Source: Flavisolibacter longurius
GTDB taxonomy: Bacteria; Bacteroidota; Bacteroidia; Chitinophagales; Chitinophagaceae
Assembly (NCBI GenBank): GCA_013327885.1
Contig: JABUMY010000008.1
Location: forward strand, 186,001 to 250,000
DNA length: 64,000 bases
Direction of reading: 5' to 3'
Shown: one piece after another, positions 35,958 through 45,570 of the stretch
Layout: each line of letters starts with the position of its first letter
Position numbering within the stretch: the first letter of the stretch is position 1
Notes under the pieces: model-generated
The model's database searches: none
What the model saw: only the letters and a program-made list of their open reading frames with translations
Told to the model about the DNA's origin: nothing
Program-made: the position numbers and the translations under genes

Positions 35958-38111
35958 TTATCTAATAAAAACACTTAAGGATCTTGGGCTTTCGCCTTCT
36001 TTAATTTTCATTAAATGGAATTTAAGTCCAAATGATAAAGCTTTAGAGGCTATCAAATCAGCAACTTCATATTCATTTTGATTCTCGTATTTTATTGTAT
36101 TTCGCTTTATATTATAGTTTTTATACAACTTAGGATCTAGTGTTCTCATAATCGCTACTATGTTCTTTTCGTCTTTCAAAAGTTGAAGAAGAGAATCTGC
36201 AATTGGTCTTTTGTTTTTAATATCTTCCTCATTATAGAAAATAGTTACCCTATACAAATCCTTTCCATATTTACTCCTGACTGCAGCATTAAGTTTACGT
36301 TCTGTTGGAGAAAAGTTTTGGAAATTCGAAACTGAATTAACAACTTCATCTTTGGATAGAGCTTCATACTTATCTCTATATATATTTTTGGCAATCTCAA
36401 TGGCCTGAGGATCGTTTTCCGCATCTAGAGCCTGATCTACAGATTTATCAAAATAATTGCTAGCTGCAGTGGTGTCCTCTTCTTCAAGAGCCTGATAAGC
36501 AGAATCTTTATATAATACTGGATTAAGGGGAGCATCTGCTGGCTGACTATTATCTTCCTTGTTTAAGCTGCTCTTATTTTGAGTTATTATCCAGACTGAT
36601 ATGAGTACAACCAAAAACCCAGCTAGAAAAATGTAATTACGTCGCCAATAATTTGTGTTAGCAACAGACGAACCATGTTTAACGGCAAAGTTTTCGTTTG
36701 TTTGTGGCAAGTTATTTAGAATATCATTATTTCTATTCCGATCTTTTTCAATTTTATTGTGAATATGGTATATTAATTTATCACTCACTTTTTTAATTAA
36801 GCTTATTAGAATAGCTTCTTGACCTTTTATCGATTTTGCTGTAAAAAGGTTTGTAATTTGAACTGAAATGTCCTTGATTATACTTTCTTGTAACAATTGT
36901 AAACAATCGGTATCAACTTGTTTTATTTCGTTGAATATCCTGTCAGAAACATATGTTACATATTCATTAAGTGGTGTACTTTTGCTAATATTTTCAACTG
37001 AGTTCGGGCTTTTTAGTGTTTGCCTAAATTTTTCATCTTTGTAAATAACTAATTGTTCTTCATTAAGAACTTGTTTGATTTCTTCATATCTAAGTGACTC
37101 TGATATAATAGCTGAGATACTTTTGAAGAGTTCCTGTATATAAAAAGAGTCTGCAATCTTCAGTAGTTTATCCCTATTTTCAATTAATAAGTGCGGATAA
37201 TCCAAACGTGTTGCTATCAAAGCCGCTATAGATTGATATGCATACCCTATACCAGTTGTATCAACCGTACCACTTTTTTCTGTTACAGGAAGCTTTTCAC
37301 CATAGCTATAATATGTAATATATGGAACCTTTATTAAACGTAAAAAGTCTCCTCTATCCACAGAAGTTGGAAGCCAATGATTAAATATCTTTTCTAAACC
37401 TTGCTCAAATTTATCAAGCCATTCTTCAGTAAGTTTTTTTTCACTATTATCTAATCTAGTTGGTACAGGTAACGTTAGCAAATTCAGCCGTTGAAAACCA
37501 AGTTCTTTTCTTGAAGCATATGCCCTTTCTGCCACTGATTTAATTCCCAAGAACCCCTGTTCTGTTGCTGTAAATAGTATAACAAGTATATCAGGTAACT
37601 GAATAGTACAAATGCCTCCAATATCGGTAATACCAGTTCTACTATCTACTAGTATAAAGTCATAATGCTCTTTCCATTGTTGCCTTAAATCTTCAATTAT
37701 TTCTTCCCCATTTTTTTCTCTGTAGAAATTTTTGACATCAAAGGTTCTTACTTTTCTATAATACTTTTCATCCCGCTTGCCAGCAGTAAGCATATCAAGT
37801 TTGTGATGGTGTCCTTGGATCGGTATGTTCACTATACAAGTTTTCCAATCTTTCAAACTTGTGGTTTGTTCTTTTTCATTACTAACCTCTTGTATCTCAT
37901 CATGAATAATATCAATGATCCCATATTGATGCTCAACATCTTCGACTTTTATATAGTCTTTGAAAAAATTTTCCAAACCAGGTGCTTCAAGATCCCAATC
38001 AATTATAAGAACCCTATGACCCCATTTAGCAAGGAGCATAGCCACGTTGGCCAAACACATAGTTCTACCGACGCCACCTTTATACGAATAAAATGTTATG
38101 ATTCGGCTCAT
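35958..38111 (-). CDS. KGGVGR ParA/MinD-like ATPase with C-terminal membrane segment
   Basis: The protein has 717 residues. The ParA/MinD-type NTPase domain (about 1-310) begins with the deviant Walker A KGGVGRT at 11-17, has LIIDWDLEAPG near 35 and a Walker B-like LVDSRTG near 155. Residues about 320-480 are helical and unrecognised. One membrane helix spans about 488-508. The last 200 residues contain a helical part (TPR-like YQALEEEDTTAASNYFDKSV) and an alpha/beta module with YRVTIFYNEEDIKNKRP. The gene starts 3 bases after the stop of a TIR gene. Such NTPases are seen beside TIR genes in bacterial conflict loci. Here the membrane anchor is notable; the role is inferred. Confidence 0.8.
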   Translation of the reverse strand: MSRIITFYSYKGGVGRTMCLANVAMLLAKWGHRVLIIDWDLEAPGLENFFKDYIKVEDVEHQYGIIDIIHDEIQEVSNEKEQTTSLKDWKTCIVNIPIQGHHHKLDMLTAGKRDEKYYRKVRTFDVKNFYREKNGEEIIEDLRQQWKEHYDFILVDSRTGITDIGGICTIQLPDILVILFTATEQGFLGIKSVAERAYASRKELGFQRLNLLTLPVPTRLDNSEKKLTEEWLDKFEQGLEKIFNHWLPTSVDRGDFLRLIKVPYITYYSYGEKLPVTEKSGTVDTTGIGYAYQSIAALIATRLDYPHLLIENRDKLLKIADSFYIQELFKSISAIISESLRYEEIKQVLNEEQLVIYKDEKFRQTLKSPNSVENISKSTPLNEYVTYVSDRIFNEIKQVDTDCLQLLQESIIKDISVQITNLFTAKSIKGQEAILISLIKKVSDKLIYHIHNKIEKDRNRNNDILNNLPQTNENFAVKHGSSVANTNYWRRNYIFLAGFLVVLISVWIITQNKSSLNKEDNSQPADAPLNPVLYKDSAYQALEEEDTTAASNYFDKSVDQALDAENDPQAIEIAKNIYRDKYEALSKDEVVNSVSNFQNFSPTERKLNAAVRSKYGKDLYRVTIFYNEEDIKNKRPIADSLLQLLKDEKNIVAIMRTLDPKLYKNYNIKRNTIKYENQNEYEVADLIASKALSFGLKFHLMKIKEGESPRSLSVFIR

Positions 38112-38114
38112 AAT

Positions 38115-38783
38115 CTACATTTGTGGCTCTTTTTTCAATTGCCTGCAATCGATAGTTTGTAAAAACTGATTATACGGATCATCCCACCATGCAGGATTCC
38201 GCCATTCTGGTTGCCATTTAGGAGCTTCTTGAATTGACGGAATCACACTTTCTTCTAACCAACGACGAACCTTCATTCTTAATTGACCATATGCTTCGCT
38301 GTCGATGAAACTATTGTGAAGGTGAAAGTACTTATCCTCCTCTAAGCGCAAAGGTGTAAGATTTTCAACAAGTGCTGCCACTCTAGGACACTTATTAGTA
38401 AGGGAGCTAACATACTTGTTAGTCTTCTGGTCAAATATCGTAAATATAACAGGGAACAATAAACCTTTAAAACTATCACTTGGATTAAGAACCTGCTTTT
38501 GCCGGTGTAATATAGCTGAAAACTCTGTGGGGCACCAAATTGACTTGCAAAAGTATGGAGCACTCAAAACTGCAATCATGCATTTTGAAGATGTAACAGC
38601 ATCTTTAAGTACTTGATCTGCTGTTGCACCGTGCGGAATATCTATAATATCTTTAAATGTTGGGTTTTCATTGTATTCTGATATGAAGTATTTCAAAATA
38701 AGAGGGTAAAATACTTTATCTACCCATTCTTTATATTCCCCACTCCACTTATAGCTTATAAAAACATCGTATTTGTAACTCAT
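38115..38783 (-). CDS. TIR-domain protein, partner of KGGVGR ATPase
   Basis: The protein has 222 residues. The TIR domain covers about 4-150: YDVFISYKWSGEYKEW at the start, the conserved MIAVLSAPYFCKS strand, and WCPTEF with Glu87 in the place of the catalytic glutamate of NAD-cleaving TIR domains. The C-terminal third is a helical tail rich in tryptophan (PKWQPEWRNPAWWDDPYNQF). It is the first gene of a two-gene operon; the ATPase starts 3 bases after its stop. The likely role is NAD cleavage or signal production after a trigger, as in other TIR immune proteins; this is inference. Confidence 0.88.
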   Translation of the reverse strand: MSYKYDVFISYKWSGEYKEWVDKVFYPLILKYFISEYNENPTFKDIIDIPHGATADQVLKDAVTSSKCMIAVLSAPYFCKSIWCPTEFSAILHRQKQVLNPSDSFKGLLFPVIFTIFDQKTNKYVSSLTNKCPRVAALVENLTPLRLEEDKYFHLHNSFIDSEAYGQLRMKVRRWLEESVIPSIQEAPKWQPEWRNPAWWDDPYNQFLQTIDCRQLKKEPQM

Positions 38784-39530
38784 AAATCATCATTTTGATA
38801 TTCAAAAAAAATAACAAGATGAACCACTTTGCGACAGTTACGTTATTTGAAAAAATCCGTATTAAATCTATTTGAATATGATCTGCCATTCTGAAAAAGT
38901 AACGAGTCTGAAGTTGTGTTTATCGCTAGTAGAAGACAGTAATTTATATTTTCAAGTATAAAATAATAAAATATTCAAATTTGATAAAGCTTTCCCATAC
39001 CCGAGGTGCCTTTCCCCTTTATGTCTAACGCTCTTTAGGTAAATGTGAGGAGCAAAAACACTTAGCTCACATAAGTATTACCGCCCCAAAAACCAACATA
39101 CATGAAGACGAATGCTTTTCCTTTACAACAGGCGATTACGGACACCCGACTGGACGATGTATCTTAAAAATAAGCATCTCAGAAGTGACAGTTTATAAAT
39201 GGAAGAATAGAATGATAGCAAAGCATGCGAAGCAATTATATGAGTCTTGCGTAGAGGAGCTTCAGGACCAATGATTTGAGCGTGAATAATATACGCCAAG
39301 GTTGTTCATTGAATAAGAGTAACCACCGATACATTTTAAGATTACAGTTGAACGAAATAAAGCATTGGTTTAGCAGAAACATCTGCCCCTGAAGCCAATG
39401 TATCTTATAGGAGTAGAAAAACTCTTTGCAAGATTAAAATACATGACATCAGAGACAGATTTTTATCCTATTGCAATTTCTTCTTCTCCAGCTCCTTCAT
39501 ATTATTCTATAAGGAGAATGCCATTTCTTT
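38784..39530. other. 747-base AT-rich gap
   Basis: It holds the upstream region of the TIR-ATPase operon and a decayed IS3-type OrfA (39102-39274). No other coding frame or clear hairpin was seen. Confidence 0.5.
39102..39274 (+). pseudogene. IS3-family transposase OrfA remnant
   Basis: The frame from ATG at 39102 (MKTNAFPLQQAITDTRLDDV) shifts near 39160 into ISISEVTVYKWKNRM, which ends at TGA 39272-39274. Together they resemble the helix-turn-helix N-terminus of IS3 OrfA, typically FTeeQI..., then GISeaTfYkWK. It is broken by the frameshift. OrfB is not visible. Confidence 0.45.
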
Positions 39531-40748
39531 CTATAGAGTAGGTTTTTGGACTATAGATTCCCTGCCACTCGATATGCCCCAGTTAAGACCTAAAGCTGAT
39601 ATTATGTTATTTCCTTTGGGAAAGTTTTTACCAAACGAACCGGAAATAAATAAATTATCCGATACTTGAAATTGAAGAAGGCCAACTGATCTGTACGAAG
39701 AGAAAGCATCAACGGAAGAACTCCGTTCAATATACTCATATCCAAAAGATACTCTATGAAACTGAAATTCCACTCTGCCACCGAAATCCCAAAGGTTTGC
39801 ATTGATGTAATTTTTCTGCAGATCAAGAGAGTCTTTTGAGTTGATATATCTACCAATTAAATAAAACTTTAAATAATTATCATTACTTCCTTTCGGTGAT
39901 AATGGAGCATTCAAATTAGCAGTTAACCAAAAACCGGTTCTGTTAATTCTATTACTTGAAATAGAATTATTGTCAAACGTCATATTGGAAGCAAACGCAA
40001 AATCCAAAGAAAATAGTGGTAAGGCCTTCAAACTTTCCCGAACGCTATCAACCAAGGCTTGGGTATTCTGTTGAAATTCATCTAACTCAGTTCTTGGAAG
40101 TGGGCCCGTGCTTGGCTGGGCGTCACTCAAACCTCTAAGCCAGGCATTATTTTTATTATAGATGTTTTTTAAGTCACTTTTTCTATAAAATTTAAGTAAG
40201 GTTGTTCTAACACCAAAACTAACATTATGATTCCCAAGAGTGCCTACATTTATACTTGTGTCTTTGTTTATTACGGCCAAGCTAAGAGAATAATATTTTG
40301 CTCGACTCCACTCTAAGTTTTTGATATTTGCCGTATCTGTAGCATCAAACCCGAAATATTTAGCAGATGTCAATTCTGGATGCTTAGAAAACCAAAAGGG
40401 GGTTACTTCAAGGGCATAGTTTTGGGGGATACCGCTTCGTAAGTTGCTTACCACGCTCGTTGTTAATGCTCTTGTTGAAGCTGGCCTCGTTATTATAGAA
40501 GGACTAATATCCAAAAGGCTAAATGCTGGCGCATGAGAAAGTTCTAAGTTCTCCAGCTTTAGTGTGGTATCTACTTTTCGCGAAGCCCTGTCTATTTTTC
40601 TTGATGTAGCAGCCAAATTCTTTGATACTGTATCAATTTTTCTTGAAAGAGTATCTATTTTCCTTGCTAGAGGATCCCCACTTTGGGCATTAAGTTTAAT
40701 TGAGATGCTTATGAATATGAATACTGCGAATAACTTTATAGGTTTCAT
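39531..40748 (-). CDS. Outer-membrane-like protein with short coiled coil
   Basis: The protein has 405 residues with a signal peptide ending near LNAQ. Residues about 27-62 carry a heptad-like repeat (ARKIDTLSRKIDTVSKN and SRKIDRASRKVDTTLK), likely a coiled coil. The rest is beta-rich with alternating aromatic strands and ends in a strand pattern like a beta-barrel (NIISALGLNWGISSG). It is the last gene of a five-gene minus-strand cluster starting at 43694. I do not recognise the family; it is probably an outer-membrane protein. Confidence 0.6.
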   Translation of the reverse strand: MKPIKLFAVFIFISISIKLNAQSGDPLARKIDTLSRKIDTVSKNLAATSRKIDRASRKVDTTLKLENLELSHAPAFSLLDISPSIITRPASTRALTTSVVSNLRSGIPQNYALEVTPFWFSKHPELTSAKYFGFDATDTANIKNLEWSRAKYYSLSLAVINKDTSINVGTLGNHNVSFGVRTTLLKFYRKSDLKNIYNKNNAWLRGLSDAQPSTGPLPRTELDEFQQNTQALVDSVRESLKALPLFSLDFAFASNMTFDNNSISSNRINRTGFWLTANLNAPLSPKGSNDNYLKFYLIGRYINSKDSLDLQKNYINANLWDFGGRVEFQFHRVSFGYEYIERSSSVDAFSSYRSVGLLQFQVSDNLFISGSFGKNFPKGNNIISALGLNWGISSGRESIVQKPTL

Positions 40749-40786
40749 AATATATATTTAAAGGCTTTGTAGCTGTTATCAACGAT

Positions 40787-41224
40787 TTACACAAAATTTA
40801 CATATTTATCTATTACGATAATCTGTCCATCAGAACTAAAACCATAATCGTCATTATCGTAATCAAAAATTTGCTCACCTAATGGGCCTCCCCTTAGAAT
40901 ATAGTTTACAAAAAAGATATTTCTTAGGAACTGTGAGTCGTTTTTTAATTGCTCAAAGTCAACACCACTAACTAATCTAAAATCCCCAATAATTTGAACG
41001 ATTACATGTGTGTTTGATAGCTCAGCACCTGTTGCCAGATTAGATTCGGGAAAAACTGCTGCGCCACCTTGTATTTCCGATCCAGCTAATACGATAAATT
41101 GGCCACTAGAGGCTGGAGGGACTGGCTTATACACTTTGGCTGTCCATCCAGCCGGTGTACCAATTTGAATTTCTAACGTTATCAAACTACCATCTGGATT
41201 AACTGGGTAAGTACGAGCTGCCAT
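40787..41224 (-). CDS. Hypothetical protein in envelope cluster
   Basis: The protein has 145 residues with no signal peptide or membrane helix. It is beta-rich, with TYPVNPDGSLITLEIQIGTP and SNTHVIVQIIGDFRLV. I do not recognise it. It is encoded 38 bases upstream of the outer-membrane-like gene and 144 downstream of the coiled-coil membrane gene. The codon use is like its neighbours. Confidence 0.55.
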   Translation of the reverse strand: MAARTYPVNPDGSLITLEIQIGTPAGWTAKVYKPVPPASSGQFIVLAGSEIQGGAAVFPESNLATGAELSNTHVIVQIIGDFRLVSGVDFEQLKNDSQFLRNIFFVNYILRGGPLGEQIFDYDNDDYGFSSDGQIIVIDKYVNFV

Positions 41225-41368
41225 ATTTCTGAATTTATTTTGCCTACTCTTAATTTTTCCGTTTTCGGCTTCCCGGCTGCTTACTCTTTTAGGATTTTCA
41301 GCATTTCTCCTTTGTAATTCACAGGTGGTGTTTTCATAAACAGATCTCGTTTAACATATGATGATGAT

Positions 41369-42376
41369 CTATGTTCTTTTTGCTGCTATTGATGCGGCAA
41401 TCTGATTGGCGATGTAGGGAGTAACACCCAGGCACAAAGCAATAATTACTGCAGTCATTGCACTGAAATTAGGAGGCCTGCTAGTTCTTATATAATGATA
41501 AATGAAAAAACAACTCATACAAGTGACGAAAACAATGATGGCAAGGATAGTAATTAGGGCTATAAACCTGCTAATACTCGGCTTTGGGCTAAAATCTGTT
41601 TGATAACTATTTTCCTTTCCTACTTCTAGCCATTTTATCTTTTGCTCAATAGCTTTCAAAGCATCTAACTCCTCTTTCTTCGCTGTTTCAAGACTCTCAG
41701 CCATTTCGCTTTTATGTGTTTTTGCTTTTATTAACCTTTTCTCAGCATCATCTAATGCTTTCTTGCTTTCATTTGTAGTTAGCCTATTGTTGTTCTCTCT
41801 TGCTTGTTTTTCAACTTCTTCTGCTTTCTTATATTCTTCATCAGCTGCTGTAAAAGCCCTGAATGCCTTACTTTTTTGATCTTCTTTTGACTTACTTGTA
41901 TAGATTAATTCATTCAAAGACGGCCAAGACGCTGAAACCTCTATTGTTGTTGGGAAAAGCATAGGTAGATTTTGAATACTACCTCCTATAGTACTTATCA
42001 TTGCTGCACTGTATTCGGGATTCTTGATAGTTTTTTTCGGGTGGCTGTTTTCCGATAACGCACCTTTAATATCTATTTTTCTCCCAACAGTTACTGAAAC
42101 AAATAGCAACACTAGTATCATTAGAATTATTGGCACACTTACTAAAATCCATTTTAGTGTATTATCATCTAATTCATGAAAGTTTTGTGAGCTAAACTCT
42201 GCATCTTTATCCTTAAGTTCCTGAACCGCGGCCTGAAGTTTATTTGTCTGCTCTTTTAGAGCGTTGATACTTTTTATAGAGTTCTGCAACCCAGTATCAG
42301 ATTTATCTATCGTAGTCTGGGCATTTCCCGAAAAGAAAAATGTGCAAAAAGTTATGAACAAAACCAATTTAGTCAT
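41369..42376 (-). CDS. Secreted coiled-coil membrane protein
   Basis: The protein has 335 residues. A signal peptide (to SGNAQ) is followed by a coiled coil (about 25-65), a membrane helix near 75-95, a long charged coiled coil (about 145-240) and two closely spaced membrane helices near 270-320. It is encoded 9 bases after the membrane protein at 42386. A structural envelope part is likely, but no family is recognised. Confidence 0.6.
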   Translation of the reverse strand: MTKLVLFITFCTFFFSGNAQTTIDKSDTGLQNSIKSINALKEQTNKLQAAVQELKDKDAEFSSQNFHELDDNTLKWILVSVPIILMILVLLFVSVTVGRKIDIKGALSENSHPKKTIKNPEYSAAMISTIGGSIQNLPMLFPTTIEVSASWPSLNELIYTSKSKEDQKSKAFRAFTAADEEYKKAEEVEKQARENNNRLTTNESKKALDDAEKRLIKAKTHKSEMAESLETAKKEELDALKAIEQKIKWLEVGKENSYQTDFSPKPSISRFIALITILAIIVFVTCMSCFFIYHYIRTSRPPNFSAMTAVIIALCLGVTPYIANQIAASIAAKRT

Positions 42377-42385
42377 ACCACGAAT

Positions 42386-43453
42386 TTATTTATCAAGTTT
42401 AGGGTTTCTCATCTGTAATGGAAGTGGAGAAGTGGTATTTACTGTTTGGGCTCTTCCTGAAGAGTCTTGTGATGGCTTTGGCCCAGTTGTTCTCAAATTG
42501 ACCAGTTTATTTAAAACATCAAACCAGAAAGGAGCACCTATGATAATTGCAAGAGTCGTTACTAACCATCCAAAAACGCGATTGGTTGAATTATGATCAT
42601 CTCCCCAGCCCCATGGCAATTCTGGATTCAAAACAATATTGGGCCTCCCGGTCAAATTAGCAACATTTATCCCTCTACTAGCCAATTCGGCAAATTCAGC
42701 TAATTCTTCCTTGTGATGATAGAAATACTTACCGATTGTTATACTATTTATATTTAGTCCAATAGTCAGAGCAATTGCTACTATAATCGTTGCAGGCAAA
42801 GCCTTTCTTTTTAGGGTTCCAGTTAAACGATCTTGATTCAAATTATACCAATTACCCAATTTATCTCGGAAATATTCAACTTCATTCCCTAGTTGTGTCT
42901 GTGCTGAGGTTCCAGACATCTGTTGAGCAATGGCGTTTGCAGTAGCAGAAGGGCTAGTAAAACTACCTTGGCTTACTTTCGTTGCTTCTGCTTCATATGC
43001 AAACATCAAAAACACTCTTTTCAATTCAGCAGAAATAACTTCTGTTTTCTTTATTTGTTCTATATAGCCTTTGATACCTAAAGGTGGCAATACAAAATTT
43101 AGATTTTCAGAACGTTCATTTGTAATGGAAATCTTATCTAATAATGCGGTCGTAAAGTTTACATCTGATAAGTAAGAATTAGATTTACCTCTTGGGGATA
43201 GTGCAGTAACCATGCAATGATCTATTATAGCCTTCCCTACACTTATAGGCTTACCCTTTTCATCTATCATAGGCAATCCATGCGCATCAAGTGCTTGTAA
43301 ATTAAAGATAGCTTTTAACCAATTTTCAAGAATTCTTGCTCTTGTTCTTCGTACAGTTAACCATAATTCAACTGCAGAGCTGCAAACTATACTCAACAAA
43401 AAATAAATAAAGATCATTCCTATTACCAAATCAAGAATCGGAAAGACACTCAT
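42386..43453 (-). CDS. Membrane protein of unknown function
   Basis: The protein has 355 residues. One N-terminal helix (LDLVIGMIFIYFLLSIVCSSA) is followed by a helical region and then two more membrane helices near 215-235 and 305-325. The N-terminal pattern D.x.IG.IFIYFLLS is common in a family of uncharacterised bacterial membrane proteins. A Gln/Ser/Thr-rich stretch near 175 (GTSAQTQLG) may be a linker. The gene is the second of the envelope cluster, 22 bases after the small gene at 43476. Confidence 0.6.
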   Translation of the reverse strand: MSVFPILDLVIGMIFIYFLLSIVCSSAVELWLTVRRTRARILENWLKAIFNLQALDAHGLPMIDEKGKPISVGKAIIDHCMVTALSPRGKSNSYLSDVNFTTALLDKISITNERSENLNFVLPPLGIKGYIEQIKKTEVISAELKRVFLMFAYEAEATKVSQGSFTSPSATANAIAQQMSGTSAQTQLGNEVEYFRDKLGNWYNLNQDRLTGTLKRKALPATIIVAIALTIGLNINSITIGKYFYHHKEELAEFAELASRGINVANLTGRPNIVLNPELPWGWGDDHNSTNRVFGWLVTTLAIIIGAPFWFDVLNKLVNLRTTGPKPSQDSSGRAQTVNTTSPLPLQMRNPKLDK

Positions 43454-43475
43454 TTGTATACAGTTAGTTTTATCT

Positions 43476-43694
43476 TCAGTTCAAAACATTATTAATATAT
43501 TCCTGTTGCATTTTTCTAATTTGTACTACGCAAAACCTTTCCAACTCAGTAGCAAAGCAGAGTTCGGCATTTGGCAGTTGATATAATGAAGCAGGAAATG
43601 GACTTATATTGACCGTTATCAATAGGTAGGAATTGTTGTTCAACGGTATATGAAAAGCTTCCCTTATACAATCATTAGTAAATATATAAACCAC
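43476..43694 (-). CDS. Small hypothetical protein, first gene of envelope cluster
   Basis: The protein has 72 residues, and I do not recognise it. A perfect TAaaTTTG -7 box lies 36-43 bases upstream of its ATG. It is 22 bases ahead of the membrane protein gene. It may be a real short gene or just leader sequence of the operon. Confidence 0.4.
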   Translation of the reverse strand: MVYIFTNDCIREAFHIPLNNNSYLLITVNISPFPASLYQLPNAELCFATELERFCVVQIRKMQQEYINNVLN

Positions 43695-43729
43695 ATTTAA
43701 TTTTCCAAGAAAAACTTATATTTTTTCCT

Positions 43730-43737
43730 CAAATTTA
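43730..43737 (-). promoter_or_regulatory. Promoter -7 box of the envelope cluster
   Basis: TAAATTTG on the minus strand is a perfect match to TAnnTTTG. A full TTTG -33 box is missing; a weak TGTGG lies about 16 bases upstream at 43753-43757. The predicted start leaves a leader of about 30 bases before the 72-residue gene. Confidence 0.4.
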
Positions 43738-43869
43738 TATACCGGTCTAATACCACAGGCCGAGATAACTTTTACGGAAAGGTGTAGATGAATATTCTGG
43801 TTTTTTTAAGGATAAATTTTTGAATTATTATGAGCGAGTGTAACTTTAGGAGAAACGCTCCGGATATGG

Positions 43870-44880
43870 TATAATGAGTATACTGTTTCTTTGACAGAGA
43901 AGGGAAAGGAATCGTTCAGCGATGCAAAACAAAAGCACAGGCGGTGAATATGCTTATATATTGATGGCAGTAGATTAACGCTCAGAAAACCTCCATGGCA
44001 GTGAAACTTCTCGGCACTTTAAGGTCATGGATCTCTTCATAGAAGGCATCAGGAAACGCGTTCTAGAATAGGGTCATGAGCGAGTGGTATATGGAAAGAA
44101 ACACACAGTGTTCAAAGAAAATAAAATTAACGGACGCGTGGGAGAGCACCTAATTGTCCTTGACTGCAGTAATTCGCCCGAAGAACACAGCACTCAAACG
44201 CTGCACCTGCCGGCTGATCACAAAATACAGCTTGGCTATGTAGAGCGTATTTCATATGACTTGTTTAGGCAGTTGCTAAAAAGCCTGGTGCTTCAGTTTA
44301 TTTTGTCTGCCCTCTGGAAGAAGTGTTGGACGTCTATGAACAGCTTTATGAGAAAAGTTGTCCGGTGTTGTTTCTGGATGGATCGCCCTATTAGATCATT
44401 AGTTAAAGCAAGCAAATCTTTACCGTTAGCAAAGGAGGGTGAAGTATGTAGATGTATGATTATTGAAGAGAGAGCATTGTGGATATTTACATAATTTGTA
44501 AGCCTAAAGCCAGCAAACGCTTCGTACAGGTAAATGACTTCGATAATTCGTAACAGTGTGTAAGGGTGATGGCTCACGTTGCCACAACCGTCTATCCACA
44601 CGCCGCTTGCATTAAGCTTATATAGTAAAACTTAACGGCCTACAGGAAAGTGGATCTCTATGAAGTCTCCGAAGCGGAGAGGGCACAGAATCATTCTTCG
44701 ACACTTTTAACTTGTTTATACACCGAACTACAGCTCGTGGCTAAATATGGCAAAAATTGAACTTAGTGTACTCAGCAGAGTGGCACTGGCACATAGAATA
44801 GGAAGTAAAACAAAAATCAAAAATCTAATAGATGTCTACTTAAAAGAAAAAACAATGCTGCCAAATCAACCAATTGTCAG
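43870..44880 (+). pseudogene. Decayed IS630-family transposase
   Basis: Fragments in several frames reproduce an IS630 transposase in order: VSLTEKGKESF near 43890, INGRVGEHLIVLDCSNSPEE and QLGYVERISYDLFRQLLKS (44115-44290), then LEEVLDVYEQLYEKSCPVL and FLDGSPY (44310-44395), and LNMAKIELSVLSRVALAHRI (44730-44805) with the last catalytic glutamate. In-frame stops and shifts mean it is not functional. It marks the left side of the TIR cassette at 44990. Confidence 0.75.
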
Positions 44881-44989
44881 TTCACAATCTAAAATGTCAG
44901 AACAAAACTGAAAATTCCCTACAATAAACTATATCCTTGGGAGAATACTGATAGCCTTATCTAAACTTTAAAGCTAAATAACTCAATAT

Positions 44990-45559
44990 ATGCCCGAGCG
45001 CATTTCACAACCCGCTCTTGATAAATTCCTTCGCACGGAATCGAGAAAGTTTGGGCGAGAAGAACTGGAAAGGAGAGTTGAAAACAAAAAACCATTTACA
45101 CAAGGCAGACGGCCTGATAAAAGTATTTTCCTTTGTCATAGCCACTTAGATAAAACGATTGTGTTGAAAGTGGGGTTACTGTTTGACAAAGTAGACCTTG
45201 AAATTTATGTCGATTGGATGGACTCCAGCCTTCCTCCTATTACTGATAAGCAGACAGCAGCCACTATCAAAAATAAGATTGAACGCTGTAAAAAGTTTCT
45301 ATTTGTCGCTACTGTCAACAGCCTCCAATCACGCTGGTGCAATTGGGAATTGGGCCTAGCTTATTCACTAAAAAAAGAATCAGAAATTGCGATTCTTCCA
45401 ATCGAATCAAAAACAAAACGATGGAGGGGCTATGAATACCTGCGGCTTTTTCCAGAAATGAAAATAGAAACAGAGGACCTCGAAAACATCCACCAAGATC
45501 AGATCAAAATAAAAGGTACGCAAAATAGCTGTCAATCATTTCAACAATGGATACAATAA
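44990..45559 (+). CDS. TIR-domain protein, first gene of TIR-membrane-TIR operon
   Basis: The protein has 189 residues. A charged helical leader (about 1-42) precedes a TIR domain: KSIFLCHSHLDKTIVLKVG (45 onward), then VDLEIYVDWMDSSLPPIT and KNKIERCKKFLFVATVNS, and WCNWELGLAYSL with Glu120 in the catalytic place. There is no signal peptide. It lies 11 bases before the membrane protein gene and about 110 after an IS630 remnant, so the operon may have arrived with mobile DNA. TIR domains of this type make NAD-derived signals or deplete NAD when triggered. The activity is inferred from the family. Confidence 0.9.
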   Translation: MPERISQPALDKFLRTESRKFGREELERRVENKKPFTQGRRPDKSIFLCHSHLDKTIVLKVGLLFDKVDLEIYVDWMDSSLPPITDKQTAATIKNKIERCKKFLFVATVNSLQSRWCNWELGLAYSLKKESEIAILPIESKTKRWRGYEYLRLFPEMKIETEDLENIHQDQIKIKGTQNSCQSFQQWIQ

Positions 45560-45570
45560 ATTAAAATAAA

